Positions 1 to 6,579 of a DNA stretch of 8,541 bases are shown here, in pieces. The stretch covers positions 1-8,541 of the forward strand of contig DCCL01000095.1 in the NCBI GenBank assembly GCA_002313795.1, in the 5' to 3' direction. This DNA is from Faecalibacterium prausnitzii (GTDB taxonomy: Bacteria; Bacillota; Clostridia; Oscillospirales; Ruminococcaceae). The notes below the pieces were generated by a model that worked only from the letters and a program-made list of their open reading frames with translations, ran no database searches and was not told the DNA's origin. Position 1 is the first letter of the stretch. Each line of letters opens with the position of its first letter. A program made the translations under genes and the position numbers.

Positions 1-384
1 CTGGAGCTGCACCCCACCAAGTACGCTGAGGAGCTGGTCAAGAAGATGAAGATGAGCGGCGCAAAGGCTTATCTGGTCAATACTGGCTGGAACGGCACCG
101 GCAAGCGCATCTCCATCAAGGACACCCGCGGCATCATCGATGCTATCCTGAGCGGTGCCATCAACGAGGCACCCACCAAGAAGATCCCCTACTTCGACTT
201 CGAGGTTCCCACCGCTCTGCCCGGTGTTGACCCCGCCATCCTCGATCCCCGCGACACCTACGCAGATGCCGCTCAGTGGGACGAGAAGGCCAAGGATCTG
301 GCTGGCCGCTTCATCAAGAACTTCGCAAAGTACGAGGGCAACGAGCACGGCAAGGCTCTGGTCTCTGCCGGCCCTCAGTTGTAA
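1..384 (+). CDS. pckA: Phosphoenolpyruvate carboxykinase (ATP), C-terminal part
   Basis: The reading frame is open from base 1, so only the last 127 residues are in the window; the start lies to the left. The enzyme interconverts oxaloacetate plus ATP and PEP plus CO2 plus ADP in the cytoplasm. In anaerobic gut bacteria it often runs toward oxaloacetate, conserving ATP on the way to C4 acids (family knowledge). Visible residues 21-37 ([17 protein letters not shown]) and the following SIKDTR are nearly identical to the matching stretch of E. coli PckA, which carries an Arg of the nucleotide pocket. The ending [11 protein letters not shown] matches the usual PckA C-terminus, so the 3' end is intact. 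A very strong terminator follows, so it appears to be transcribed apart from everything downstream. Identification is secure; only the missing N-terminus cannot be judged. Confidence 0.97.
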   Translation: MELHPTKYAEELVKKMKMSGAKAYLVNTGWNGTGKRISIKDTRGIIDAILSGAINEAPTKKIPYFDFEVPTALPGVDPAILDPRDTYADAAQWDEKAKDLAGRFIKNFAKYEGNEHGKALVSAGPQL

Positions 385-413
385 GCTGAAGCTTCCTCTT
401 CCATAAAATAAGC

Positions 414-464
414 AGCGGGCCCATGTCCACACCATCACGGTGTCGGACATGGGCCCGCTTTTTG
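414..464 (+). terminator. Intrinsic terminator of pckA
   Basis: A perfect 15-bp stem (414-428 with 445-459, AGCGGGCCCATGTCC and its complement) is extended by five more pairs (429-433 with 439-443) after a one-base bulge at C444. It is followed directly by TTTTT. It starts 29 bp after the pckA stop. Read on the other strand the stem is followed only by a loose T-rich stretch, so it may also stop the minus-strand araC-type transcript less efficiently. Confidence 0.95.
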
Positions 465-507
465 TTTGTCTTCGTTTCTTTTTTGCATTCAGCTGCTCTG
501 GCAGCAC

Positions 508-564
508 AGCCGGTATCTTTTTCACATTCCTCTGCAAAGATGTGGAAAAGATATCGGCTTTTTT
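508..564 (+). terminator. Second plus-strand intrinsic terminator overlapping the end of the araC-type gene
   Basis: Bases 508-527 pair with 540-559 over 20 positions, with a 12-base loop and a run of six T (559-564). Two of the pairs, 513/554 and 522/545, are G.U wobbles only when the plus strand is the RNA; on the minus strand they would be A.C mismatches. It is therefore built for plus-strand transcripts, although no plus-strand gene lies between it and the first terminator. It may be a backup that shields the minus-strand regulator from pckA read-through, or it may end an unseen small RNA. Confidence 0.75.
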
Positions 565-1441
565 ACACCTTTATACTCTGTACCAGACGGCCATCTGCGC
601 TTTCCACCGCCACCACTTCCTGTTTCATGTTCTGGTCTATCTCCCGGTACATCATGCCATACCGTTTTGGGGTGATGCCTGTCAGTTTTTTGAAGGTACG
701 GATAAAATGCTCATTGCTCCGGAACCCTACCCGTTCCCCTGCTTCCTGTACCCGGATGCCCTGCCGCAGCAATGCGCGGGCCTTCAGGATGCGGCAGTTT
801 ATCACATAGTCCATTACGCTGAAGCCCGTATTCTCTTTGAAAATGTGGCAGAGATAGTATTTGCTCATGAAAAAGGCTTCTGCGATATTCTCCACTGCAA
901 GCGGTTCTTCCAGATGTTCCTGGATATATTGCAGCACCGGCGTTATTTTTTCCAGACCGGGGTTGGTATGCCCTTCTCTGGGGCCTGTCTGAATGAAATG
1001 GGAAAAGCAGGTCTGCAAAAACTCAAAGACCACCATCATCCGTTTCACATCATCGCCAAACTGCTCTCCGCAAGGGGTGGCAAGTTCTCGGTAACAGCTT
1101 TCCAGTGCCTGAGTCTGCTGCTCGTTCAGCGTCGCCACCCGCTCGCAGCCCGCCACTCTGGCCGCAAAATTCGTCTGACGGGTGCTGAACTCCTGAAGCA
1201 TATCCGGCGCAATGTGGAACGCGATGCAGCGATATTCCTCGTTGGCCACGCTGCGGTGGAGCACAGAGCTGTCAATGAGGAACAGCTGCCCCCGGAACAA
1301 TGGAAATACTTCCGACCCTACGAAAAAAACACCTTCACCTGCAATGCAGAGAACGATCTCGATATCCTCATGAAAATGCGGTTTATCTGTGGAATAGGTG
1401 TCGTTTTTACTGATGTGGGCTTCGTATTGACATTGCAGCAT
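563..1441 (-). CDS. AraC-family transcriptional regulator (cupin sensor plus AraC HTH)
   Basis: A 292-residue protein with the usual AraC-family length and order. Residues about 15-75 form a cupin-like sensor (PHFHEDIEIV with His22 and His24, then a GEGVFFVG turn and SSVLHRS). Residues about 163-262 form the double helix-turn-helix: the first around 181-206 (LAVENIAEAFFMSKYYLCHIF), the second around 230-255, ending in the family signature GITPKRYG. The start is supported by AAGGTG (1449-1454 on the complement) seven bases upstream of ATG. It is divergent from the 2-hydroxyacid dehydrogenase across a repeat-rich intergenic region, which suggests that it controls that gene and itself. The cupin suggests a small-molecule ligand, perhaps a hydroxy acid, sugar or amino acid, but the sequence does not say which. 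Its final codons overlap the plus-strand terminator at 508-564. Confidence 0.92.
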   Translation of the reverse strand: MLQCQYEAHISKNDTYSTDKPHFHEDIEIVLCIAGEGVFFVGSEVFPLFRGQLFLIDSSVLHRSVANEEYRCIAFHIAPDMLQEFSTRQTNFAARVAGCERVATLNEQQTQALESCYRELATPCGEQFGDDVKRMMVVFEFLQTCFSHFIQTGPREGHTNPGLEKITPVLQYIQEHLEEPLAVENIAEAFFMSKYYLCHIFKENTGFSVMDYVINCRILKARALLRQGIRVQEAGERVGFRSNEHFIRTFKKLTGITPKRYGMMYREIDQNMKQEVVAVESADGRLVQSIKV

Positions 1442-1483
1442 AAAAGTTCACCTTCCGAAAAAATAAGTACCTCTTTTTCCTCT

Positions 1484-1511
1484 ATTATCCCTATTTTTTG
1501 GCGTTCTCCAA
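1484..1511 (-). promoter_or_regulatory. Likely promoter of the araC-type regulator
   Basis: Read on the minus strand, TTGGAG (1506-1511) is followed after 16 bp by GATAAT (1484-1489). This would give a leader of about 35 nt carrying the GGAAGGTGA ribosome binding site. It is the only good sigma-A-like pair seen in this direction. Confidence 0.6.
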
Positions 1512-1526
1512 GGCTTTTTTGTCTCA

Positions 1527-1628
1527 ATCGCAAGATTCATCAGTTTTTTTGCAAGTAACCGCAAAAACTATTCCGATATTGCTCTTAAATCTCACCTAAG
1601 TTGCGGTTTTTTTGACCTTTTTTGCGGT
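1527..1628. repeat. Four phased AYCGCAA heptamers, candidate operators
   Basis: The heptamer AYCGCAA occurs at 1527-1533 (ATCGCAA) and 1558-1564 (ACCGCAA) on the plus strand, and as its complement TTGCGGT at 1601-1607 and 1622-1628. Starts are 31, 43 and 21 bp apart, close to three, four and two helical turns, so all sites would face the same side of the DNA. They lie between the regulator promoter and the dehydrogenase. AraC-family proteins commonly bind short sites spaced about 21 bp apart (family knowledge). Assigning these to the neighbouring regulator is inference. Confidence 0.45.
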
Positions 1629-1768
1629 CTGTTTCTTTTAACATTTTGGATTTTAATTATAATATTGTCCATATGGTTTATTATTTTTTTGCATTTTTAT
1701 CTATTTATCCAGTTTCTCTACTAAATATGTAGAAAGTTCTGTCAGTATCAGATTCACAAGATTCATCA
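1531..1768 (+). repeat. 12-bp direct repeat pair in the divergent intergenic region
   Basis: CAAGATTCATCA is repeated exactly at 1531-1542 and 1757-1768, and the similarity extends to CAAGATTCATCAxTTTT (16 of 17). One copy sits about 20 bp upstream of the -35 of the regulator promoter; the other lies about 45 bp upstream of the -10 of the dehydrogenase promoter. They are candidate operator sites that could be bridged by looping. Confidence 0.45.
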
Positions 1769-1808
1769 ATTTTATCCCCATTAGTTGCAGGAAATTGAGT
1801 CATCGGCC

Positions 1809-1817
1809 TGCTATACT
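1809..1817 (+). promoter_or_regulatory. Likely extended -10 promoter of the dehydrogenase
   Basis: TGCTATACT is an extended -10 (TG at 1809-1810, hexamer 1812-1817) with no good -35 at normal spacing. That fits a promoter needing an activator or relying on the extended motif. Transcription would start near 1824, giving a leader of about 117 nt. The rest of this 499-bp intergenic stretch also has TATAAT at 1658-1663, inside the two-way palindrome ATTATAAT, but without a partner -35. Confidence 0.5.
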
Positions 1818-1859
1818 TCAAGCCATGAAAGGTCCCTGCGCAGCGGCACGATCCAAATC

Positions 1860-1901
1860 CGGAGGGATGTCTTCTCCGTTTTTCCGTGCAAAAAACGGGA
1901 G
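1860..1901 (+). promoter_or_regulatory. Leader with two competing hairpins upstream of the dehydrogenase
   Basis: CGGAG (1860-1864) can pair with CTCCG (1874-1878), followed by TTTTT, as in a short terminator. The same CTCCGTTTTT (1874-1883) can instead pair with the A-rich CGGGAG stretch at 1891-1901 (10 pairs, one bulged G). The two folds exclude each other, the logic of an attenuator, but the terminator stem is only 5 bp, so this is tentative. A 33-codon frame from ATG 1825, which could be leaderless, ends in TAA at 1924-1926, overlapping the ribosome binding site of the dehydrogenase. Confidence 0.3.
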
Positions 1902-1940
1902 AGCACATCTCTGCTCAGCATTTTAAGGAGTATCACAATC

Positions 1941-3023
1941 ATGTCCCAGAATTATGATGTCATCCATTTTGAAGCACTTGGTGAAGAAGCTGTTCATCTG
2001 GCCGACGACACCAAGGCAGCGCAGGAAAAAGGTGAGCTTCCTGCCGGACTGCGCTCTCTCATCGTTCCCGACACCTTACAGGACTGGCTGGCAGAACATC
2101 CTGATGAGACCCTGCCGCCCCTGCTGACCATCAAGACCCACTCCAGACTCCCGGAGGATTATCTGAAGGGCGAGAAAAAGAGCATCATCACCCGCAGCGC
2201 CGGTTATGACCATCTGGAGCAGCTGGCCGATGTCGCCAACATTACCTCTCTGCGCAACTACTGCGTGAACGCTGTGGCTCAGACTGCCATCAAGTTCATG
2301 TACTGCACTGCCGGACTGCTGAATCAGTACACCGTCAACACCGCCACCTTCGAGCGGAACAAGACCAACTCGTTCATGGAACTGATGGGGGACCGCATCG
2401 TTACCGTTTTTGGCGTAGGCAAGATCGGCAAACGTGCTTATGACCTCTGTGTTGCCAACGGCCTGACGGTGCAGGCTGTCGATGTCCGCGAGAAAGAGCT
2501 GACCAAGACCTACGGTGGGACCGTGCATTTCGTCAGCCGGGAAGAGGCCATCAAGAACAGTGATATCATCATCAATACGATGAATCTGACCCGCATCAAG
2601 GACAGCGTCTTCTACAACGAGGGCTATTTCTCCTACGACTACCTGAAACAGGCAAAGCCCGGCCTCCTTTTCATCAACGTGACCCGCGGCGAGATCGCAC
2701 CTGAGTCCGGCCTGCTGAAGCTGTACAAAGAAGGCATCCTGGGCGGCATCGGCGTAGATGTGTTCTCCAATGAGGGTGTCTTCTCCAATATCCTGCGTCA
2801 GGGCATCGCCAGCACCAACGCTGATGTTGCCGCCGGTCTGGTCCTGCTGCAGATGGCCGAGAGCCACACGGCGAACATCTATGTCCAGCCCCATCAGGGC
2901 TTCAACTCCGACCTGGCTGCCGCCACCAAGGCTGCAGATGCCGTGGCGCATATGGTCGAGTGGTACCGCAACGGCGGCAAGTGCTTTGATGAGCAGCTGC
3001 CTTACTACGGCAAGACCATCTGA
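1941..3023 (+). CDS. D-isomer-specific 2-hydroxyacid dehydrogenase (D-lactate dehydrogenase family)
   Basis: A 360-residue NAD-dependent oxidoreductase that would interconvert a 2-oxoacid and a D-2-hydroxyacid in the cytoplasm. The Rossmann motif is G158-V-G-K-I-G163, with Asp181 at the end of the next strand (AVDVRE) indicating NAD over NADP. The expected catalytic residues are present: Arg249 (NVTRGE), Glu278, 29 residues later as in D-lactate dehydrogenases, and His318 (QPHQG). The Glu-to-His spacing of 40 is longer than in typical D-lactate dehydrogenase. RSAGYDHLE (85-93) is a further family signature. The start at MSQNYD is chosen because AAGGAG (1925-1930) lies 10 bases upstream; the frame is open farther upstream to 1785 but that part is leader. 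The substrate could be pyruvate/lactate. Since a glutamate-family symporter follows, 2-oxoglutarate/2-hydroxyglutarate is another possibility (inference). Confidence 0.88.
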   Translation: MSQNYDVIHFEALGEEAVHLADDTKAAQEKGELPAGLRSLIVPDTLQDWLAEHPDETLPPLLTIKTHSRLPEDYLKGEKKSIITRSAGYDHLEQLADVANITSLRNYCVNAVAQTAIKFMYCTAGLLNQYTVNTATFERNKTNSFMELMGDRIVTVFGVGKIGKRAYDLCVANGLTVQAVDVREKELTKTYGGTVHFVSREEAIKNSDIIINTMNLTRIKDSVFYNEGYFSYDYLKQAKPGLLFINVTRGEIAPESGLLKLYKEGILGGIGVDVFSNEGVFSNILRQGIASTNADVAAGLVLLQMAESHTANIYVQPHQGFNSDLAAATKAADAVAHMVEWYRNGGKCFDEQLPYYGKTI

Positions 3024-3043
3024 TGACCTTCATCTGGTCCCTG

Positions 3044-3123
3044 TTTATCGCAAATCAAGAAATTAATGCAACATCGAAACAGCATCTTTGCGATATGCAA
3101 TTCAACGTTGTTGCTGTTGCATT
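3044..3123 (+). repeat. 80-bp structured repeat element, copy 1 (upstream of the GltS-family gene)
   Basis: It matches 8401-8480 without gaps at 66 of 80 positions, while flanking sequence differs. It can fold as two adjacent arms. Arm 1 pairs TATCGCAAA (3046-3054) with TTTGCGATA (3087-3095), with a small inner stem ATGC/GCAT (3066-3069, 3082-3085). Arm 2 pairs TGCAA (3096-3100) with TTGCA (3117-3121) and, inside, CAAC (3103-3106) with GTTG (3110-3113). Between copies A3105/T3111 becomes G/C, and A3066/T3085 becomes G/C, so pairing is kept. It fills most of the 148-bp gap before the symporter gene and overlaps the -35 region of its likely promoter. Confidence 0.8.
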
Positions 3124-3134
3124 AAAAGTTGAAT

Positions 3135-3143
3135 TGCTATAGT
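3135..3143 (+). promoter_or_regulatory. Likely extended -10 promoter of the GltS-family gene
   Basis: TGCTATAGT is an extended -10 (hexamer 3138-3143). The candidate -35 falls inside the right arm of the 80-bp element (TGTTGC, 3115-3120, spacing 17), so protein or structure at the element could control it. GTTGAATTGC (3129-3138) is also an exact inverted copy of GCAATTCAAC (3097-3106). Confidence 0.5.
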
Positions 3144-3171
3144 TGAAAAAATCGAAAAGGAGGAAAACCCT

Positions 3172-4572
3172 ATGGAAATCACGATGAAAGACGCCATCTG
3201 GCAGGTCATGGTCGATGTCTCTGTCATGGGTGCTCTGCTGCTAGTCGGCGAACTTCTGCGTGCGAAGATAAAACTGTTTCAGAAGATCCTTGTCCCTCCC
3301 GCCGTCCTTGCCGGTTTTCTGGCTCTGATGTTCGGCCCCAAGAGCCCCATTGAAAGCCTGCGGATCCTGCCGCTGTCTGCTTCCTTTGGCACCTACGCCA
3401 GTGTCCTGATCGTGGTCATTTTTGCTGCCACCCCCATCGGCGACAAACCCGCAAAGGGTGCCATGTCCGGCTCTAAAATGAGCGGCATGTTCTTCAACGT
3501 CACCGGCATCGCCGTGCTTCAGTATGCCGTCGGTATGCTGGTCACCCTCGTTCTGCTTGTCAAGCTTTACCCTGATCTCAACGAGAACTTCGGCCTGATG
3601 ATGGCCACCGGCTTCTACGGCGGCCACGGAACGGCTTCTGCCGTCGGCAGCGCTCTGGAAGAGCTGGGCGTTTCCAATATGACCGACCTGGGCAACACCT
3701 GCGCTACCATCGGCATCGTGGGCGGCATCATTACCGGCATGATCATCATCAACTGGGGCACCCGCAAGGGCTACGGCCACTATGTTGAGAACCCGAAGGA
3801 ACTGCCCGAAGAGATGCGCACCGGCCTGGTGCCTCCCGAAAAGCAGAAGTCCTGCGGCAAAGCCACTGTCGCCGGCATCTGTCTGGATAACCTCGGCTTC
3901 CACCTGGGCATCGTCATGCTGGCCTGCTGGGGCGGCTACGCTGCATCCAAATGGTTTGCCAAATTCACTCTGAACACCTTCAATTACAAGGTCTCCATTC
4001 CTGAGTTCTGCCTGTCTCTGATCGCGGGTCTTATCCTCAACGCGATCCTGAACAAGACCGGTTCCGATAAGTACGTTGACCGCGGCACCGTCCAGCGCAT
4101 CCAGGGCACCGCTACCGATTTCCTGATGATCTCCGGCATCGGCTCCCTGAATCTGAGCGTCGTTATGACCTATGCAGTCCCGTTGATCGTTGTCTGCGCT
4201 CTGGGATTCCTGTGCAACTGGATCTGGTTTCTGGTCGTCGGTGCCAAGTCCAGCGAAGATGACTGGTTTGAGCGCAACATGATGGTCTGGGGCCATGCGA
4301 CCGGCGTCGCTGCCACCGGTGTGCTGCTGCAGCGTGTCGTTGACCCTGAAATGAAGAGCCGCGGCATTGAAGATTCGGGCGTTGCTGATATCTTCAACCG
4401 TCCCATCATCATCGGTCTGCAGGTCATCCCGCCGATGCTCATCACCAGTATGGGCACCACCGGTTCCTGGATCGTTACCATCGTTTGCTTCGCCATCGTC
4501 GCCGTCATGTGGGTCTTTGCCTACATCACAAAGGGCTGGGTGCCGAACCGTCCCCTGAAGAAGTACCGCTAA
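3172..4572 (+). CDS. gltS: Sodium/glutamate symporter (GltS/ESS family)
   Basis: A 466-residue polytopic membrane protein with about 11-13 hydrophobic segments, longer than E. coli GltS (about 400). The two re-entrant-loop signatures of the family are clear: GFYGGHGTASAVG (147-159) and the second-half counterpart WGHATGVAATG (373-383). AAGGAGG (3157-3163) lies 8 bases before ATG and fixes the start. The family couples inward Na+ movement to glutamate uptake. The exact substrate of this member is not visible; together with the preceding 2-hydroxyacid dehydrogenase, a related dicarboxylic or hydroxy acid is possible (inference). The loop at 204-230 is charged and probably cytoplasmic. It has its own likely promoter but may also be read from the dehydrogenase, since no terminator was seen between the two genes. 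Confidence 0.88.
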   Translation: MEITMKDAIWQVMVDVSVMGALLLVGELLRAKIKLFQKILVPPAVLAGFLALMFGPKSPIESLRILPLSASFGTYASVLIVVIFAATPIGDKPAKGAMSGSKMSGMFFNVTGIAVLQYAVGMLVTLVLLVKLYPDLNENFGLMMATGFYGGHGTASAVGSALEELGVSNMTDLGNTCATIGIVGGIITGMIIINWGTRKGYGHYVENPKELPEEMRTGLVPPEKQKSCGKATVAGICLDNLGFHLGIVMLACWGGYAASKWFAKFTLNTFNYKVSIPEFCLSLIAGLILNAILNKTGSDKYVDRGTVQRIQGTATDFLMISGIGSLNLSVVMTYAVPLIVVCALGFLCNWIWFLVVGAKSSEDDWFERNMMVWGHATGVAATGVLLQRVVDPEMKSRGIEDSGVADIFNRPIIIGLQVIPPMLITSMGTTGSWIVTIVCFAIVAVMWVFAYITKGWVPNRPLKKYR

Positions 4573-4629
4573 GGTATCCTTCTTCTCCCATAATCGCCTT
4601 CTCCTTTACTTTTCCATTATATTATTGCC

Positions 4630-4709
4630 GCAGAAAACGCCGTGTGCCTTCCTTCCGAAGCGCATGGCGTTTTCTGCATGATCGGAAAATGCGCGATTTC
4701 TGTTTTTTT
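4630..4709 (+). terminator. Long hairpin and T-run after the GltS-family gene
   Basis: GCAGAAAACGCC (4630-4641) pairs perfectly with 4666-4677, and six further pairs (4642-4647 with 4660-4665, two of them G.U) extend it to 18 bp. The sequence right after the stem is not T-rich; a run of nine T begins at 4703. The hairpin probably ends the gltS transcript but is not a canonical intrinsic terminator, so confidence is moderate. Confidence 0.5.
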
Positions 4710-4721
4710 TTGACCGGTTCA

Positions 4722-4730
4722 TGTTATACT
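4722..4730 (+). promoter_or_regulatory. Likely extended -10 promoter of the ABC transporter gene
   Basis: TGTTATACT gives an extended -10 (hexamer 4725-4730). The upstream TTGACC (4710-4715) is only 9 bp away, too near to be a -35. Transcription would begin near 4737, giving a leader of about 55 nt. Confidence 0.5.
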
Positions 4731-4791
4731 GGAAGCAGCTTTCTGCACCCGGCAGAGCATTTCCCGGGAAAAGTAAGAGAGGTCTGCGGAT

Positions 4792-6417
4792 ATGAAAAAG
4801 ACAGTCAACGATTATTTCCGGCATCACTGGGGCAGGCTCATCCTGTTTGTCCTGTTCACGGCGGCGGTATCCTTCTTTGCGCCGCTGAAAAACTTCCAGC
4901 TCAAGTGGCTCATCGACTCCAGAAGCAAACAGGAGGCGCTGGGCTATATGGGGCTGGTGTTCCTCATCACCTTCACCAGCTGGTTCTTCGAGCGGCTGAG
5001 CCGCCGCTCTTTCACGAAACTGGCCTGCGGAGCTGTGGAGGAGGTGCGCAGTCAGGTCATGGAGCGGGTGCTCCACCGTCCGGTGGCACAGTATCAGCGG
5101 GAGGGTGATGCGGCCTACATCTCCCTGCTGACCACCGACCTGCGCACCCTCTACGACGACTATTATATGTCCCTTTTCAACATCGTGTTCTGGGGCGGCA
5201 TCATGCTCTGTGCTCTGGGGATGTACCTCTACATCAGCCCGGTGATGCTGGCGGCGATCTTGCTGGTGACGGTGCCGCCTCTGGTGCTGCCCCGCCGGAT
5301 GAACGAGCGGCTCAAGGCCACCCGGGACGCCTTTTCGCTGGAAATGGCGAACTACACCCAGCAGCTCAAAGAGCTTCTGGGCGGCTTTGAGGTCATCCGG
5401 GGCTTTCTGCGGGAAGATTCCTACGCCGCCCGGCACCGGGATGCGGCCCGGCAGGCCCGGAACAGTGAGCAGAACTACCAGCAGAGCCTGAATGCCATGG
5501 TGGTCAACACCTCTCTCATCAGCAATCTCATCTTCCCCATCGTCATGCTGGTGGGCCTGTTTCTGGCCTTTGACGGGCGGCTGACCATGGGCACCGTCTC
5601 CACCGCTGCCAGCATGGCAAACTTCGTGGTCACTCCCTGCAACCAGATCGCCCAGTGCTGGGCCAAAATCAAATCCTCCCGTGGCATCCGGCAGCGGCTG
5701 GAGGCTGCCATGTCCGGCCCGGAGAAGCCCTCTGCCGGTCAGCCCATCGGCAGGCTGGAACGCATCGAGTGCCGGGACACCGGCTTCACCTATCCCGGTG
5801 CAGCCGCACCGGTGCTGAAAGGCGCAGACCTGACCGTTTCCGGGCAGGAAAAAGCCGTTCTCGTGGGCGAGAGCGGCTGCGGCAAATCCACCCTTGCCAA
5901 GCTGCTGTTCCAGTATTACCCGGACTACACCGGCGACATCCTCTTCAACGGCCAGCAGCTCCGGGACATCGACCGCCAGAGCCTTTACCACCGGGTGGGC
6001 TACATCGCCCAGACGGCTTACCTCTTCAACGACACCATCCGCAGCAACATCTGTCTGGGCGAGAGCTTCCCGGAAGAGCAGCTGGCTCACGCCGTAGAAA
6101 CGGCCGGCCTTGCCGACTGGATAACCTCCCTGCCTGACGGGCTGGACACCCTCATCAGCGAGAACGGCAAGAACCTCTCCGGCGGGCAGCGCCAGCGCAT
6201 CGGCATCGCGCGGCTGGTGCTCCGCCGGTACGACCTCATCATCGCGGACGAGATCACTGCCAGCCTTGACCCCGATACCAGCCAGCAGGTCATGGAAAAT
6301 CTGCTCTCCCTCCCCTGCATGGTGGTGGCCATCACCCACGATGTCTCAGGGGCGTTCATGAAACGGTTCGATAAGGTATACCGGGTGGAGGATGGAGTCG
6401 TAAGAGAAACGCTCTGA
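4792..6417 (+). CDS. ABC transporter half-transporter (fused permease and ATPase, exporter type)
   Basis: A 541-residue protein with an N-terminal six-helix membrane domain (about 15-280) and a C-terminal ATPase (about 322-541), the ABCB/MsbA-like layout that works as a dimer in the cytoplasmic membrane. The nucleotide-binding motifs are all intact: A-loop Tyr334, Walker A GESGCGKST (359-367), Q-loop Gln407, signature LSGGQ (462-466), Walker B LIIADE with Asp486 and catalytic Glu487, D-loop SLD (491-493) and H-loop His516. Weak but usable AGAGAGG (4776-4782) lies 9 bases before ATG. There is no partner half-transporter, peptidase domain or peptide precursor next to it, so it is probably a homodimer. 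The substrate cannot be read from the sequence; drug, peptide or lipid export are all possible. It is slightly short for the family (usually about 570-600). Confidence 0.93.
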   Translation: MKKTVNDYFRHHWGRLILFVLFTAAVSFFAPLKNFQLKWLIDSRSKQEALGYMGLVFLITFTSWFFERLSRRSFTKLACGAVEEVRSQVMERVLHRPVAQYQREGDAAYISLLTTDLRTLYDDYYMSLFNIVFWGGIMLCALGMYLYISPVMLAAILLVTVPPLVLPRRMNERLKATRDAFSLEMANYTQQLKELLGGFEVIRGFLREDSYAARHRDAARQARNSEQNYQQSLNAMVVNTSLISNLIFPIVMLVGLFLAFDGRLTMGTVSTAASMANFVVTPCNQIAQCWAKIKSSRGIRQRLEAAMSGPEKPSAGQPIGRLERIECRDTGFTYPGAAAPVLKGADLTVSGQEKAVLVGESGCGKSTLAKLLFQYYPDYTGDILFNGQQLRDIDRQSLYHRVGYIAQTAYLFNDTIRSNICLGESFPEEQLAHAVETAGLADWITSLPDGLDTLISENGKNLSGGQRQRIGIARLVLRRYDLIIADEITASLDPDTSQQVMENLLSLPCMVVAITHDVSGAFMKRFDKVYRVEDGVVRETL

Positions 6418-6440
6418 TTTTGTTGTATTCTGCCGGATTT

Positions 6441-6475
6441 TATAATATCCTGAATGTGCCGCTTTCGGGCGGCAC
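6441..6475 (+). promoter_or_regulatory. Candidate toxin promoter -10 and 5'-end hairpin
   Basis: TATAAT (6441-6446) has a weak -35 (TTTTGT 6418-6423, spacing 17). The expected start near 6452 is followed at once by GTGCCGC (6456-6462) pairing with GCGGCAC (6469-6475) over a 6-base loop. The hairpin has no T-run after it, so it is a poor terminator for the ABC gene but would suit the capped 5' end of a long-leader toxin mRNA. The resulting leader to the small gene would be about 164 nt. Confidence 0.4.
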
Positions 6476-6579
6476 CCAAGGCACTTCGCTGCAAATGCAG
6501 GTGGTCAGTCTCCTTCCCGGCCCTGCGTCTGGAAAGGCATCTTTTTGTATCGGCTACATAAGTCTTCTTAAAAAGAAAA

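Noticed and set aside
440..1558. 372-codon plus-strand frame opposite the AraC-type gene
   Set aside because: It begins inside the pckA terminator and overlaps a regulator with full AraC signatures. No ribosome site.
1785..1940. 52-residue N-terminal extension of the dehydrogenase
   Set aside because: The frame is open by chance. A good AAGGAG site precedes ATG 1941, the likely promoter -10 at 1812 lies inside the extension, and the family does not have such an extension.
2076..2951. Long minus-strand frame opposite the dehydrogenase
   Set aside because: It mirrors a real gene with clear motifs. The composition (runs of His, Gln, Asp, Val, Gly) is that of an antisense shadow in GC-rich coding DNA, and it has no ribosome site or recognisable domain.
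4606..6339. 577-codon minus-strand frame opposite the ABC transporter
   Set aside because: It is antisense to intact ABC motifs, shows His/Gln/Gly-rich low-complexity composition and resembles no known family.
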